A DNA stretch of 64,000 nucleotides from Gluconacetobacter entanii. GTDB taxonomy: Bacteria; Pseudomonadota; Alphaproteobacteria; Acetobacterales; Acetobacteraceae. Where the stretch lies: positions 1 to 64,000 of the forward strand of contig NZ_NKUF01000011.1 in assembly GCF_003206495.1 (NCBI RefSeq), read 5' to 3'. The notes under the pieces were generated by a model that saw nothing but the letters and a program-made list of their open reading frames with translations, did no database searches and was not told the origin of the DNA. Position 1 is the first letter of the stretch. The number at the start of each line of letters is the position of its first letter. The translations under genes and the position numbers were made by a program. Below are positions 19,339 through 29,330 of this stretch, piece after piece.

Positions 19339-21561
19339 TCAGTCCGCCTTGCGCGGCTTGCGCACTGCCCATGCCGGGGCCGGGCGTCCCATGTCGCCAC
19401 GTTTTCCCATCTGTTCCTTCATGTCCGACATCGTACGCACGCGCTGCGGGTCGGGCCATGCAACACCGTCCGCCGCCGTGAACACCACGGCGTCACGCAG
19501 GTGGCCTTCCTTGTATTTCTGCAGGGCCACGCCAAGGCCACGCGTCATTTCCGGCAACTGTTCCAGCGGGAAGACCAGCATGCGTTTGTTGGTGCCAAGG
19601 ACAAGGACATGATCCCCCTGCGCCGGCACGCAGACCTGCGCGCTTTCCCCGTCCTTGAGGTTCAGCACCTGCTTTCCGGTGCGCTTTTCCGCCACCATGT
19701 CTTCTTCACGTACGATCATCCCACGACCCGCGCTCGACGCCAGCAGGCGCCGGGCATCCTGGGTCACGGGGAAGATCGTGATGATGTCTTCCTCATTCGA
19801 CAGCTCGATCGTCAGGCGCAAAGGCTGCCCGTCCCCACGTCCACGCGGCAGGTCGGCGGCGCGCAGCGTAAAGGCGCGCCCGTCGGTGGCGAAACAGCAC
19901 AGCCGGTCGGAACTCTGGCACTCCACGATCAGGCGCAGCCCATCGCCTTCCTTGAATTTCTGCGCTTCAGGATCGACCCCGTGCCCGCGCACCGTCCTGA
20001 TCCACCCCTTCTGCGACAGGATGACACTCAGCGGTTCGCGCTCGACCGGCAGGGCGGCGGAAATATCGACCTCGGCCGGGGGGGCCGCCAGCGTGCTGCG
20101 ACGCGCACCCAGCGCACCGCCGCCAAATTTCTTCTGGATCGCCTTGATTTCCGACGTGATGTGCTTCCAGCGCAGGCTTTCCTTTTCCATCAGCGCCAGC
20201 AGGCCGGAACGCTCCTCGGTCAGGGAGGCATGTTCCTTGCGGATCTCGGTCTCCTCCAGCCTGCGCAGGCTGCGCAGGCGCATGTTCAGGACCGATTCCG
20301 CCTGCAGTTCACTCAGGCCGAACGCCGCCATCAGGGAGGCGCGCGCATCGTCTTCCTCGCGGATGATGCGGATGACCTCGTCAAGGTTCAGGTAGACCGC
20401 AAGGAAACCGTCAAGGATTTCAAGCCGCCGGTCCACCGCCTCCAGCCGATGGCGCGTGCGGCGCACCAGCACGTCATGGCGATGGTCCAGCCATGCCTGA
20501 AGCACTTCCTTCAGGCTGCGCACGCCGGGCACCTGATCCGCGCCAAGCACGTTCATGTTGAGGCCAAAGCGGCTTTCCAGCGGCGTGGCCCGGAACAGGG
20601 TCTCCATCAGGACTTCCGGTTCGATCCCGCGGGATTTCGGTTCCAGCACCAGCCGGATATCAACCGAACTTTCGTCACGGATATCACCAAGCAGGGGCAG
20701 CTTCTTCTGCTCCATCAGGTCCGCGACCTGCTCGATCAGGCGTGATTTCTGCACCTGGTACGGGATTTCGGTCACCACGATCTGCCATGTGCCGAAACGC
20801 CCCTGCTCCACGCTCCAGCGTGCGCGCATGCGAAAGCTGCCGCGCCCGGTTTCGTAGGCGCGGATAATGGCGTCGCGATCCTCCACAATGGTGCAGCCGG
20901 TGGGAAAATCCGGCCCCGGCATGACGTCCAGCAACTGCGCGGTCGTTACCGCCGGGTTGCGGATCAGCAGCGTGGCGGCGGCGCAGATTTCCCCCACGTT
21001 ATGGGGCGGGATGCTGGTGGCCATGCCCACCGCGATGCCCGCCGCGCCATTGGCCAGCAGGTTGGGAAAGGCCGCAGGCAGGACGACAGGCTCATGCTCC
21101 TCACCGTCATAGGTGGGGCGGAAGTCAACGCTGTCCTCGTTGATGCCCTCGAGCAGCGCCTTGGCCACCTCCGTCAGCCGTGCCTCGGTATAACGCATGG
21201 CGGCAGCATTATCGCCATCGACGGAGCCGAAATTCCCCTGCCCTTCGACCAGCGGGTAACGCACGGCAAAATCCTGCGCCAGCCGCACAAGCGCCTCGTA
21301 AACCGAGGCATCGCCATGGGGATGGTATTTACCGATGACATCGCCCACCACACGGGCGCACTTCTTGAACCCCGCCGTCGGGTCCAGCCGCAACTGCTGC
21401 ATGGCGAAGATCATGCGGCGATGGACGGGCTTCATCCCGTCGCGCACATCCGGCAGGGAGCGCGACATGATGGTGGACATCGCATAGGCCAGATAGCGCT
21501 CGCTCAGCGCATCAACGAGCTTTGTATCCTCAACATGACCACGCGTGACATCGACAGACAT
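19339..21561 (-). CDS. parC: DNA topoisomerase IV subunit A
   Basis: ParC is the DNA-cleaving subunit of topoisomerase IV, which decatenates daughter chromosomes. The protein has 740 residues. The catalytic tyrosine is in [11 protein letters not shown] (about Y124). The quinolone-contact helix reads [17 protein letters not shown], so alanine stands where E. coli ParC has Ser80, while the acidic residue after Tyr is kept. The C-terminal beta-pinwheel domain is shorter than in GyrA. The ATG at 21561 is supported by GGAGGAG about 7 bases upstream. It follows recO at 73 bases on the same strand. No parE is in the window. Confidence 0.95.
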   Translation of the reverse strand: MSVDVTRGHVEDTKLVDALSERYLAYAMSTIMSRSLPDVRDGMKPVHRRMIFAMQQLRLDPTAGFKKCARVVGDVIGKYHPHGDASVYEALVRLAQDFAVRYPLVEGQGNFGSVDGDNAAAMRYTEARLTEVAKALLEGINEDSVDFRPTYDGEEHEPVVLPAAFPNLLANGAAGIAVGMATSIPPHNVGEICAAATLLIRNPAVTTAQLLDVMPGPDFPTGCTIVEDRDAIIRAYETGRGSFRMRARWSVEQGRFGTWQIVVTEIPYQVQKSRLIEQVADLMEQKKLPLLGDIRDESSVDIRLVLEPKSRGIEPEVLMETLFRATPLESRFGLNMNVLGADQVPGVRSLKEVLQAWLDHRHDVLVRRTRHRLEAVDRRLEILDGFLAVYLNLDEVIRIIREEDDARASLMAAFGLSELQAESVLNMRLRSLRRLEETEIRKEHASLTEERSGLLALMEKESLRWKHITSEIKAIQKKFGGGALGARRSTLAAPPAEVDISAALPVEREPLSVILSQKGWIRTVRGHGVDPEAQKFKEGDGLRLIVECQSSDRLCCFATDGRAFTLRAADLPRGRGDGQPLRLTIELSNEEDIITIFPVTQDARRLLASSAGRGMIVREEDMVAEKRTGKQVLNLKDGESAQVCVPAQGDHVLVLGTNKRMLVFPLEQLPEMTRGLGVALQKYKEGHLRDAVVFTAADGVAWPDPQRVRTMSDMKEQMGKRGDMGRPAPAWAVRKPRKAD

Positions 21562-21634
21562 GAAAACTCCTCCAGCACCGGAAGAACAGATAGCGAAAAT
21601 GGAGGCTTTGTCCAATGCCCCAATTCGGCAAAAA

Positions 21635-22414
21635 CTACGCGCCCCCTTCCGGGTCGTCGGGGATATCGCCGTTTTCAGCCATTCTGGCCACCATATCGAG
21701 CAGCCTGATACGCGCGGCAGGTAACGGGCGATGACGTTGCCCAAATGCGTCACGGGCCAGGAAATGCCCCGTCAGCCGCAATCCGGCGAGCCAGTCGGCC
21801 GGGGTGCCGTCCTGCGCCGGGTCCAGCAGGAATGGCGGCAGCGCCAGCAGGCGATCGCGCCACTGCCCCGCATGCCCGTCGCTGACGGCGCGACCGCTGC
21901 GGGGGGAGACCCATTTCAGGTCATGCTTCTGGCCGCTGACGGCACAGCATGACAGGTCCAGCCCGAATCCCAGATCCGACAGCAGGAGTGCCTCCCAGCG
22001 GATCAGCGCCGCCATGCCGGTCTGTTCCGCGTCAACCGGGTCGAGGCTGATGCAGGCCAGAAGCCGCGTCAGCTCCTGAAAGACCGCAAGATGGGGTTCG
22101 CGCTCAGGCAGGCTGGCATCAGCCAGCGCGCACATCGAGGCCAGCATGGCCAGCGGCAGCGCGAAATCCAGCACCCGCGCGGCGGAGGCATGGACAAGTT
22201 CCCCACGAAGCCCGCCAAGCTGATCGGGCACACGCGCACTCCATCGCGCTGTAATCAGGTTGCCGGCCTGCCAGACCGGCCGTCCCTGCCGTGACGCGCC
22301 ACCACGGACCATGCCGTGATAAAGCCCATGCTCCCCGGTCAGGACATGGGCGATGACGCTGCTTTCGCCATAGGGCACGGCAGAAAGCACAAGGGCGGGA
22401 GCTTCCCATTCCAT
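21635..22414 (-). CDS. recO: DNA repair protein RecO
   Basis: RecO helps RecR load RecA onto SSB-coated single strands in the RecFOR pathway. The 259-residue protein starts with an OB-fold domain (MEWEAPALVLSAVPYGESSV, then LTGEHGLYHGMVRGG), followed by the helical domain with LIRWEALLLSDLGFGLDLSCCAVSG, a family hallmark. The usual zinc cysteines are only partly represented. It lies between tsf and parC, 47 bases from tsf. A GC-rich inverted repeat covers its start. Confidence 0.93.
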   Translation of the reverse strand: MEWEAPALVLSAVPYGESSVIAHVLTGEHGLYHGMVRGGASRQGRPVWQAGNLITARWSARVPDQLGGLRGELVHASAARVLDFALPLAMLASMCALADASLPEREPHLAVFQELTRLLACISLDPVDAEQTGMAALIRWEALLLSDLGFGLDLSCCAVSGQKHDLKWVSPRSGRAVSDGHAGQWRDRLLALPPFLLDPAQDGTPADWLAGLRLTGHFLARDAFGQRHRPLPAARIRLLDMVARMAENGDIPDDPEGGA

Positions 22415-22433
22415 CAGGAAGTCCCCGCCCCTT
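22391..22433 (-). terminator. GC-rich inverted repeat spanning the recO start
   Basis: AAGGGCGGGAGCTTCC (22391-22406) and GGAAGTCCCCGCCCCTT (22417-22433) can pair with a few bulges. The structure follows the tsf stop and contains the recO initiation codon at 22412-22414. It may attenuate read-through from rpsB-tsf and limit recO translation. Confidence 0.45.
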
Positions 22434-22461
22434 CAGTCATGCCGATACAAACCGGCAATAC

Positions 22462-23367
22462 TCAGTGACCAGCGGCCTTTGCCACTTCGGCAGCAAAGTC
22501 GTTGTCTTCCTTCTCGATGCCTTCGCCAAGCGCGAAGCGTTCGAAACCGGTCAGCTTCGCACCTGCCTTTTCCACAATGGCGCGGACGCGGCTTTCGCCA
22601 TCATGCACCCACACCTGCTCCAGCAGGACCACTTCCTCATAGAACTTGCGGATACGGCCATCGACCATCTTGCTGATGATCGCCTCGGGCTTGCCCGACG
22701 CCTTCGCCTGTTCGATCAGCACCGCGCGCTCACGCTCCAGCGCCTGCGGGTCAACACCGTCGATATCCAGCGAGGCCGGGCGGGTCGCGGCGACATGCAT
22801 GCCGATCTGGCGGCCCAGCGTTTCCAGCGCGTCGGTCGCACTCGGCGCCTCGACGGCGGCCAGAACGCCGATCTTGCCCAGTCCGGGGCTGACGGCGGAA
22901 TGGATGTAGGTCGCAACCACACCCGACGGCACCTTCAGGACGCGGGCGCGACGGATGGACATGTTCTCGCCAATGGTGGCGATCAGGTGCGTCAGTTCGT
23001 CGGCAACCGTGCGGCCGCTCTTCAGGACAGCGCCCTTCAGCTTTTCGAGGTCTTCGCCAACCTTCAGCGCCGCTTCGGCGACTTCGGTCACGAAATTCTG
23101 GAAATGTTCGTTACGCGCGACGAAGTCGGTTTCCGCGTTCACTTCGACCATGGCGGCGGCATTCGGGGCGGATGCAACACCGACCAGGCCTTCGGCGGTC
23201 ACGCGGCCGGACTTCTTGGCCGCAGCCGAAAGACCCTTCTTGCGCAGCCAGTCGATCGCGCCTTCGATGTCACCCTGCGCCTCGGTCAGCGCCTTTTTGC
23301 AATCCATCATGCCGGCGCCGGTCTTCTCACGAAGATCCTTGACCAGAGCTGCGGTAATTGCCGCCAT
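22462..23367 (-). CDS. tsf: Elongation factor Ts
   Basis: EF-Ts catalyses GDP release from EF-Tu during translation. The 301-residue protein starts [27 protein letters not shown] in sense (the conserved [11 protein letters not shown] core), continues with [20 protein letters not shown] and has ETDFVARNE in the core domain. The length is standard for proteobacteria. The ATG at 23367 follows a GGAGATACAG ribosome site; open frame further upstream is not conserved sequence. It follows rpsB, separated by a 131-base spacer full of hairpins, which is the usual gene order. Confidence 0.97.
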   Translation of the reverse strand: MAAITAALVKDLREKTGAGMMDCKKALTEAQGDIEGAIDWLRKKGLSAAAKKSGRVTAEGLVGVASAPNAAAMVEVNAETDFVARNEHFQNFVTEVAEAALKVGEDLEKLKGAVLKSGRTVADELTHLIATIGENMSIRRARVLKVPSGVVATYIHSAVSPGLGKIGVLAAVEAPSATDALETLGRQIGMHVAATRPASLDIDGVDPQALERERAVLIEQAKASGKPEAIISKMVDGRIRKFYEEVVLLEQVWVHDGESRVRAIVEKAGAKLTGFERFALGEGIEKEDNDFAAEVAKAAGH

Positions 23368-23393
23368 TATCTGTATCTCCTTACGACAGGCAT

Positions 23394-23490
23394 GCGCCCT
23401 GCCGTCGGCAGGGCGCGTCCTTGTAATCCGGTATGGGCCGGGTCGCATATCGACCCGTCCGGCATGCGGCCCCGTGGACCCGCATGCCGG
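23394..23490 (-). promoter_or_regulatory. Three consecutive hairpins in the rpsB-tsf spacer
   Basis: Three perfect stems occupy the 131-base spacer: GCGCCCTGCC/GGCAGGGCGC (10 bp, 23394-23416), CGGGTCG/CGACCCG (7 bp, 23439-23457) and CCGGCATGCGG/CCGCATGCCGG (11 bp, 23459-23490). There is no U-tract. They could act as a partial terminator, as RNA-processing or stabilising elements setting the S2 to EF-Ts ratio, or as a protein-binding leader. Confidence 0.6.
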
Positions 23491-23498
23491 GTGGTCAA

Positions 23499-24311
23499 TC
23501 AGACCGCAGGTGTCGCCGGGGCGGCGGGCGCCTCTGCAGCAGCAGCTTCGGTAGCCGCCACTTCAATCGCGGGATCGACCGGCAGTTCCTCGGCCGCGCC
23601 GAAATCCTCGCCCGATGCGCCGAGTTCGGCGGAGATGCCATCGAGCACCGCGCCGGACACCAGTTCGCAATACAGCGCGATCGCACGGATGGCGTCGTCG
23701 TTGCCGGGAATGGGATAGGTCACGCCACGCGGGTCGGAGTTGCTGTCGAGGACCGCAACGACCAGGATACCCAGCTTGTTGGCTTCTTCAACCGCCAGCT
23801 TTTCCTTGTTCGTGTCGATCACGAACAGGATGTCCGGCAGGCCGCCCATTTCCTTGATCCCGCCCAGCGAACGCTCCAGCTTCTCGCGGTCGCGGGTGAT
23901 GTCCAGGACTTCCTTCTTGGTCAGGCCCTGGGTGCCGTTTTCCAGCATTTCATCAATGCCGCGCAGGCGCTTGATCGAACCGGTGATCGTCTTCCAGTTC
24001 GTCAGCATGCCGCCCAGCCAGCGGTGGTTGACGTAGTACTGCCCGCAGCGCTTGGCCGCTTCGGCGATCTGGTCGGCCGCCGCGCGCTTCGTGCCGACGA
24101 ACAGGACGCGGCCACCACCGGCCACGGTGTCACGGATCGCCTTGAGCGCGCGATCCAGCATGGGGACGGTCTGCTGCAGGTCGATGATGTGGACCTGGTT
24201 ACGCACACCGAACAGGAACGGCGCCATGCGCGGGTTCCAGCGGCGGGTGTGGTGACCGAAATGCACGCCGGATTCAAGAAGCTGGCGCATTGTGAATTCA
24301 GGCATAGCCAT
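23499..24311 (-). CDS. rpsB: 30S ribosomal protein S2
   Basis: S2 binds the 16S rRNA between head and body of the 30S subunit together with S1. The 270-residue protein shows [20 protein letters not shown] at the start, then [36 protein letters not shown] and [19 protein letters not shown]. About 45 residues at the C-terminus form an Ala/Glu/Pro-rich tail beyond the E. coli protein, common in alphaproteobacteria. It is first in the rpsB-tsf unit, with a 217-base upstream region before the flippase gene end. Confidence 0.98.
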   Translation of the reverse strand: MAMPEFTMRQLLESGVHFGHHTRRWNPRMAPFLFGVRNQVHIIDLQQTVPMLDRALKAIRDTVAGGGRVLFVGTKRAAADQIAEAAKRCGQYYVNHRWLGGMLTNWKTITGSIKRLRGIDEMLENGTQGLTKKEVLDITRDREKLERSLGGIKEMGGLPDILFVIDTNKEKLAVEEANKLGILVVAVLDSNSDPRGVTYPIPGNDDAIRAIALYCELVSGAVLDGISAELGASGEDFGAAEELPVDPAIEVAATEAAAAEAPAAPATPAV

Positions 24312-24528
24312 TGTGGCTCAATCCTTGTCTTCTGGTTTGTCCTCCGTGAAGCGCCGGTCCCGTGCGGGACACCAGAGGCACATGCTTCACGTGCGAATTG
24401 CCATGGCGCAAACAGCCACGGCATGGCCGTCATATGACGGCTTTCGGGATGGATTGCAAGTAGGTGCACGGCAGGAAACCGGGATTTTTTTGGCAACATG
24501 CCCCTGCATGCGCCGTGCCATGCCGCCT

Positions 24529-25863
24529 TTACTCCACCACCTCACGCGGGCGGCGACCGGGGGCAACCTTGCCGAACCATGTCATGACGGGGCGCATGCA
24601 GATCAGCAGCATCATCAGCGACGCCAGCACCGAGGCACTTGCCGCACCTTCGAGGTGCCAGCGCCACGCCATGAAATAGACCAGCGGCAGATAGGCGATC
24701 GTCACGACAATGCGGGCGATCAGGACCCGCGACACCTGCCCGACGACAGTCAGCAGCGGTTCAAGCGGCACGATGCCCAGCCCCATGATGGCGTTGCCCA
24801 GCATCAGCATGATCATCAGGTTGCCGCCGGGCCAGTGCACGCGCAGCATCCATGTCAGGAGCGTATTGCCCGCGACCATGGCGAAAAGCATCAGCAGGAG
24901 CGAAAAACCGCCGATCAGCATGAACAGGCGCAGCGTCACATGCTTCAGCCCATACCAGTCATGCTTTTCCCTCAGGCGGATGAACTCCGGATACAGCGCG
25001 GGCATCATCAACTGCGCGGGCTTTGCGATGCCATCGCCGATCTGGCGTGAGACGCGATAGACGGCGGCATCCGCGGGGCCAAGCAGCCCCCCCACCAGCA
25101 GGGTTCCGAACTGGTTGAACACCGTGCCAAGCACATGATTGCCGCTGGTGGACAGGGTAAAGCGCCATATCCCCGGCGCATCGCCCGCTTCCAGTTGCCG
25201 GAACGGCTGGAAACGCCTGACCTTGCCCCCGCTGCGCAGCAGCCACCACGCCATCGCGCTGTTGGTGATGAACAGGGCAAGCTGCGTCATGCTCCAGACC
25301 ATCATGAAATAGTACAGCCCCATGTGCAGCCACAGGCCAACGCCCGTGCCCACCATGCGCACGACGACACCGGACAGGTCGCATGCGCTGCTGAGCCAGA
25401 AGGCGTTGCACAGCCGGAATATGCCGGTGGACCATCCCGTATTCATGACACAGATGGTCAGCATGTAGACCATGGCGCCCAACTGATCCGCCTGTGGCCA
25501 TCCCATGGAGGTGCCGAACAGCCACACCCCCAGCATCCCGACAAGCGCGCCGGTCGCCCCGCTTAGCAGGTCCGCACGCATGCAGAAGAACAGGATCCGG
25601 TGAAAACGCGGCAGGTTGCCCTTTACGAACGGCTCGGTCCCGTAATGCAGCAGCGGCTGCCATGATGGCAGGTGGGTGGCCGATGAAATGGCGGAGCCAA
25701 ACGTCGTCACCAGCATCAGCACGCCGAACTGCGACAGGCCGAGCGCACGCACGGACCACGCCATGTACAGGAAACTGCACACGGCATTGGTCGCACGTCC
25801 CGCGACAAGGAAGCCGGTATTGCCAAAAATCCGCCGGAGCGTACCAGTTTCCTCAACCGCCAT
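24529..25863 (-). CDS. Polysaccharide/oligosaccharide flippase-like membrane protein (MOP superfamily, Wzx type)
   Basis: This 444-residue integral membrane protein has about 12 hydrophobic segments. The pattern is that of lipid-linked oligosaccharide flippases: IFGNTGFLVAGRATNAV at the start, LGLSQFGVLMLVTTFGS in the first repeat, and VYRVSRQIGDGIAKPAQLM near the middle. Such proteins move undecaprenyl-linked repeat units across the inner membrane for export. It lies downstream of an O-antigen ligase-like gene on the same strand (197-base gap), which supports a surface polysaccharide role. The exported glycan is unknown because no dedicated glycosyltransferase operon adjoins. Confidence 0.82.
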   Translation of the reverse strand: MAVEETGTLRRIFGNTGFLVAGRATNAVCSFLYMAWSVRALGLSQFGVLMLVTTFGSAISSATHLPSWQPLLHYGTEPFVKGNLPRFHRILFFCMRADLLSGATGALVGMLGVWLFGTSMGWPQADQLGAMVYMLTICVMNTGWSTGIFRLCNAFWLSSACDLSGVVVRMVGTGVGLWLHMGLYYFMMVWSMTQLALFITNSAMAWWLLRSGGKVRRFQPFRQLEAGDAPGIWRFTLSTSGNHVLGTVFNQFGTLLVGGLLGPADAAVYRVSRQIGDGIAKPAQLMMPALYPEFIRLREKHDWYGLKHVTLRLFMLIGGFSLLLMLFAMVAGNTLLTWMLRVHWPGGNLMIMLMLGNAIMGLGIVPLEPLLTVVGQVSRVLIARIVVTIAYLPLVYFMAWRWHLEGAASASVLASLMMLLICMRPVMTWFGKVAPGRRPREVVE

Positions 25864-26060
25864 GGGGTATTCCGCCCGATGACAGTACCGGAAGCCCTGT
25901 TTTTGGCACAGGTAGGGAAATGATCACACTTGTTTCCGTCTCTTGCCGCCGGTCACGGCGGGGAATGTCCACAAGGTGCGTCGTGGTCGGACCAGAGGCA
26001 ATGCTATCCATCGCGACATAGTGTAAAACGCTCCCGAAGGTAAGACTACCCCCCGGCCTT

Positions 26061-27353
26061 TCACGTTCCCTGCCCCGCACGTTCCGTCCCCATCCCACCG
26101 CGCGTCGCTGCCAGTGCCCAGCCGAGTGCGATGAACACCCATCCCGCCGTTGGCTGGGTGGAAAATGAACTTGTGGACTGCAACGGCCAGACGATGACAA
26201 ACGCCAGGACGCACATCACCATCTGTTCCACCCCCATATGGGCGCGCAGTCCCCTTGCCATGGGACGCAGCAGGGCGATGACCAGCAGGCAGAACAGGAC
26301 CATCCCCGGCACGCCCGCCATGGTCGCGACCTGTATGTAATAATTATGCGGATGCAGGTTGCACCCCGGCGCACCGCCATGGGGGCCATCGGCAATGCCA
26401 AGCGCGGGCAGCCCCCGAAAATAGATCGGGTTGGGACAGTTGATGCGAAACCCGTCATATCCCATCCCCACCAGTGGATGGTCGGACACCATCACCCCCG
26501 CCCGGATGAACAGCATGCCGTATGGGCTGTCCGCGAAGCCGTGCATCTGGTGCTCAAAACTGATGACCAGTTTGTTGTACGCCTGGGGTGCGACGACGGG
26601 CGACAGTGCGATGCCACCCGCCCCGATCATGCACGCCAGGACAAAGGGCAGACGCAACGCACGCACCATCAGCGCCACGCATAACGTCCCGAACAGGAAC
26701 AGGAGGGTCGGCATGCGTTGTGAAATCAGCAGGAATGTCAGGACCAGCAGGACAAGAAGCCCCCCGGCGCAGAGCAGTCCCCCGCGGGTGCGCCGCTGCG
26801 CAAGGGAAATGATGACCGGCATCAGGCCGGGAAATGCCGTCATGAACAGTGCCTGCCCCGCCCGTGGCGCCCATAGCGGCCCCAGCAGGGCGCCATCTTC
26901 CCACCGGCCATATCCCATGATGTTGCGCCCCCACAGATATTGCTGCCAGCTTCCCGCCACCATCCATATCGCCACCCATGCATAAGCAGTGGCGAGGCGA
27001 TGCCTGTCGCGCGCATCCGTCAGGACCCAGAACGCCATCGCCGCGACGAATACCGGATATCTCAGCAGTAGCACGGACTGCACGACCGCACGCATCGACC
27101 CCGTGCAGGCGGAGGCCAGGACGATATCCGCCCCCAGCAGGAGCGACAGCACGAACCATGGTTGACGCAGCCATGACCAGTCCCGGCTCAGGGCGCTGTG
27201 GATGACGAACGCACCGGCAATCAGGCAGAGCAGGATTTCCGCGGGCGCCAGCGCATAGCACAGCAGGAGCGGAAACGCATATGTGCCCCACACGGCAGGC
27301 CGCTTCATCCATGACAGGTCTGGCGGACAGGAAGCACGGGCGCTGTCGGGCAT
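26061..27353 (-). CDS. O-antigen ligase / polymerase family membrane protein (Wzy_C)
   Basis: This 430-residue protein has about 11 hydrophobic segments and a large periplasmic loop near residues 265-350. The loop contains GMGYDGFRINCPN and HPHNYYIQVATMAGVPGM; the H-x-HN motif is characteristic of the Wzy_C/WaaL family. These enzymes ligate undecaprenyl-linked glycan to lipid A core or polymerise repeats at the outer face of the inner membrane. It probably works with the flippase that follows. Ligase and polymerase functions cannot be separated by sequence alone. LPS core genes waaA, lpxK and lpxL-like lie about 17 kb away. Confidence 0.85.
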   Translation of the reverse strand: MPDSARASCPPDLSWMKRPAVWGTYAFPLLLCYALAPAEILLCLIAGAFVIHSALSRDWSWLRQPWFVLSLLLGADIVLASACTGSMRAVVQSVLLLRYPVFVAAMAFWVLTDARDRHRLATAYAWVAIWMVAGSWQQYLWGRNIMGYGRWEDGALLGPLWAPRAGQALFMTAFPGLMPVIISLAQRRTRGGLLCAGGLLVLLVLTFLLISQRMPTLLFLFGTLCVALMVRALRLPFVLACMIGAGGIALSPVVAPQAYNKLVISFEHQMHGFADSPYGMLFIRAGVMVSDHPLVGMGYDGFRINCPNPIYFRGLPALGIADGPHGGAPGCNLHPHNYYIQVATMAGVPGMVLFCLLVIALLRPMARGLRAHMGVEQMVMCVLAFVIVWPLQSTSSFSTQPTAGWVFIALGWALAATRGGMGTERAGQGT

Positions 27354-27524
27354 GATGTTTCCAGATGTTGGGACGGCCCGGCCCGCTTGTGAAAAAAGCA
27401 GGCCGTTTCCGTCAAAAAGGATTCCTGCCCTCCGTATTCCACACTTTCACGGCATGGCCCATATCGCAGATGCATCATATCTGTCCGGGGCGACGGGCAT
27501 GTGCGGATGGCAGGCGAGAGGCGG

Positions 27525-28775
27525 CTATTCCCGGAACCGACGCTGCAACTGGAAAAGATGCAGCGCCGGCCAGAAACTGAGAATGGCCGCCACCAGCAGC
27601 GACATGCGCAGGGCATCGGCGCCGAAATGCGGCGTCAGCATGTCGCTGATCCACCCGAAAAGCGGCGGGCCAAGGCCAATGCCGACCGCGTTGGCAAGCA
27701 GCGCATACAGCCCCGTCGCGGCCGCGCGCCGGTGCACGGGCACCACGCTGGGGATCGCACCATAGATCGGCCCCGTGCAGAGCGCCGAGAGCGTCGTCGT
27801 CAGCACCAGCATCGTCAGCGAAAGATTGAGTGAGTGCGTCAGCACCTGCACGATCTGGAACGGCTGGGAAATGAGATAAGCCCAGAAGGCAAAGCGCATC
27901 GCCCCACCAAAACCGAAGTGTCTGGCCACCCGGTCGGCAATCGGGCCACCGATGAAGGTGCCGAGCACGCTTGCAATTCCGATCCCGATCCCGAACCACG
28001 CCCCGGCCTGCCCCGATGTCAGGCCGAAGGACCGCATGTAGAAGGAAACGCCCCACAGGGTAATGCCATAAGTCACCACCTGGCTGGTGACACCATAAAG
28101 GAGCAGGTCACGCAGCGGCCGGTTGGCCAGCAGCGCGCGCCACGACCCGCCCTCCGGCTCCGCAGGCGGCATCGGTGGTTCACGGACGAATACATAAAGC
28201 AGGATCGCAACCGGAATCCCCGCCAGCCCCACTGCCGCGAATGTCACGCGCCAGCCCACATGCTCGACCAGATATCCACCCCCGGCCAGGCCGATGACAT
28301 AACCGAGGTAGGATACGCCATAGGAAATCGCGAACGACGTACTGCGCTTCTCCGGCGTCGAATAGGCCGCATTGAGCGCGGAGGAGGAAGGAGAAAACGC
28401 CGCCTGCCCCAACCCCACGCAGACACGGGTCGCCGCCATGGTCGCAATCCCATGCGTGCGCCCCATCAGGGCCGTGGCGATACTCCACAGCGCGATGCCG
28501 AACGACGCCATGCGCGCGGCGAACCCACGATCGGAAACCAGGGCGAAAGGCACGATCATCACGCCATAGAGCAGCGCGAAGGCCGTGCCGCCGAGCAGGC
28601 CCACCGTTGCGTCCGAAAGATGAAGGTCATGCTTGATGGCGTCATTGGCCGAGGAGAAAACAAACCGGTCGATGAAATCGAGCATGCCCGCCACGCCAAG
28701 GAGCATGATGACGGCCGGCGACCATCCCCGCCGGGAAGGAAGGTCATGACGCGCATCCGTATCGCGTGCGCTCAT
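27525..28775 (-). CDS. Major facilitator superfamily transporter (Spinster/OPA-like)
   Basis: This is a 416-residue inner-membrane secondary transporter with 12 predicted helices. The first helix motif is LDFIDRFVFSSANDAIKHDL, and LLGGTAFALLYGVMIVPFALVSDRG contains the MFS loop 2-3 signature in modified form. The sequence pattern fits the Spinster-like or hexuronate/OPA-related MFS group. Substrate is not predictable. It is a single gene between the O-antigen ligase and tRNA-Ser with its own 5' region of about 240 bases. No regulator adjoins. Confidence 0.88.
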   Translation of the reverse strand: MSARDTDARHDLPSRRGWSPAVIMLLGVAGMLDFIDRFVFSSANDAIKHDLHLSDATVGLLGGTAFALLYGVMIVPFALVSDRGFAARMASFGIALWSIATALMGRTHGIATMAATRVCVGLGQAAFSPSSSALNAAYSTPEKRSTSFAISYGVSYLGYVIGLAGGGYLVEHVGWRVTFAAVGLAGIPVAILLYVFVREPPMPPAEPEGGSWRALLANRPLRDLLLYGVTSQVVTYGITLWGVSFYMRSFGLTSGQAGAWFGIGIGIASVLGTFIGGPIADRVARHFGFGGAMRFAFWAYLISQPFQIVQVLTHSLNLSLTMLVLTTTLSALCTGPIYGAIPSVVPVHRRAAATGLYALLANAVGIGLGPPLFGWISDMLTPHFGADALRMSLLVAAILSFWPALHLFQLQRRFRE

Positions 28776-29019
28776 GCCCCGCGACCTCCGGACAGGTCCC
28801 CGGCCCGTTCCCGTGCGTCATGGGTGTCATGTCGAGATGGCGTGTCCCTGTTCGGCATCATGAATCGCTTCCAGTTTCGTGCGTTACCGGAGTCATTAGC
28901 ACATTTATGCCGGAACGCTGATCCATCGGCCGGACCGCCACCGGACCACCTGAATGGTGCGGTTTTTGTGCAAAGTGCCATCTAGACGGCAGTGGAATAC
29001 GTAGCTAAACAGACGCTAT

Positions 29020-29109
<90 letters not shown>

Positions 29110-29272
29110 CATACCCCTTCGGGGCAGGCGCTTTTTTCCAGAAATCATGCACGGCATAGTGCTTTATTTGCAGGCAATGGAATTGATGAATTCCATTAGC
29201 AGACAAGTAATGGACTATTTCAAAATAACTTATTCATTATGAATAAGATTTTTTAAGGGCATGAATACACAA

Positions 29273-29303
29273 AAAGCCTGCATCCGGAACAGATGCAGGC
29301 TTT
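29273..29303 (-). terminator. Rho-independent terminator of the rhlE gene
   Basis: AAAGCCTGCATC and GATGCAGGCTTT form a perfect 12-bp stem with a 7-base loop, followed on the minus strand by TTTTTGTG. It lies 28 bases after the RNA helicase stop. Confidence 0.9.
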
Positions 29304-29330
29304 CTGCTTCATCTCATACCCGTAACCGGA

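Noticed and set aside
24529-28775. A horizontally acquired polysaccharide island
   Set aside because: Base composition looks like the neighbours, there are no mobile genes, and only two polysaccharide genes are present.
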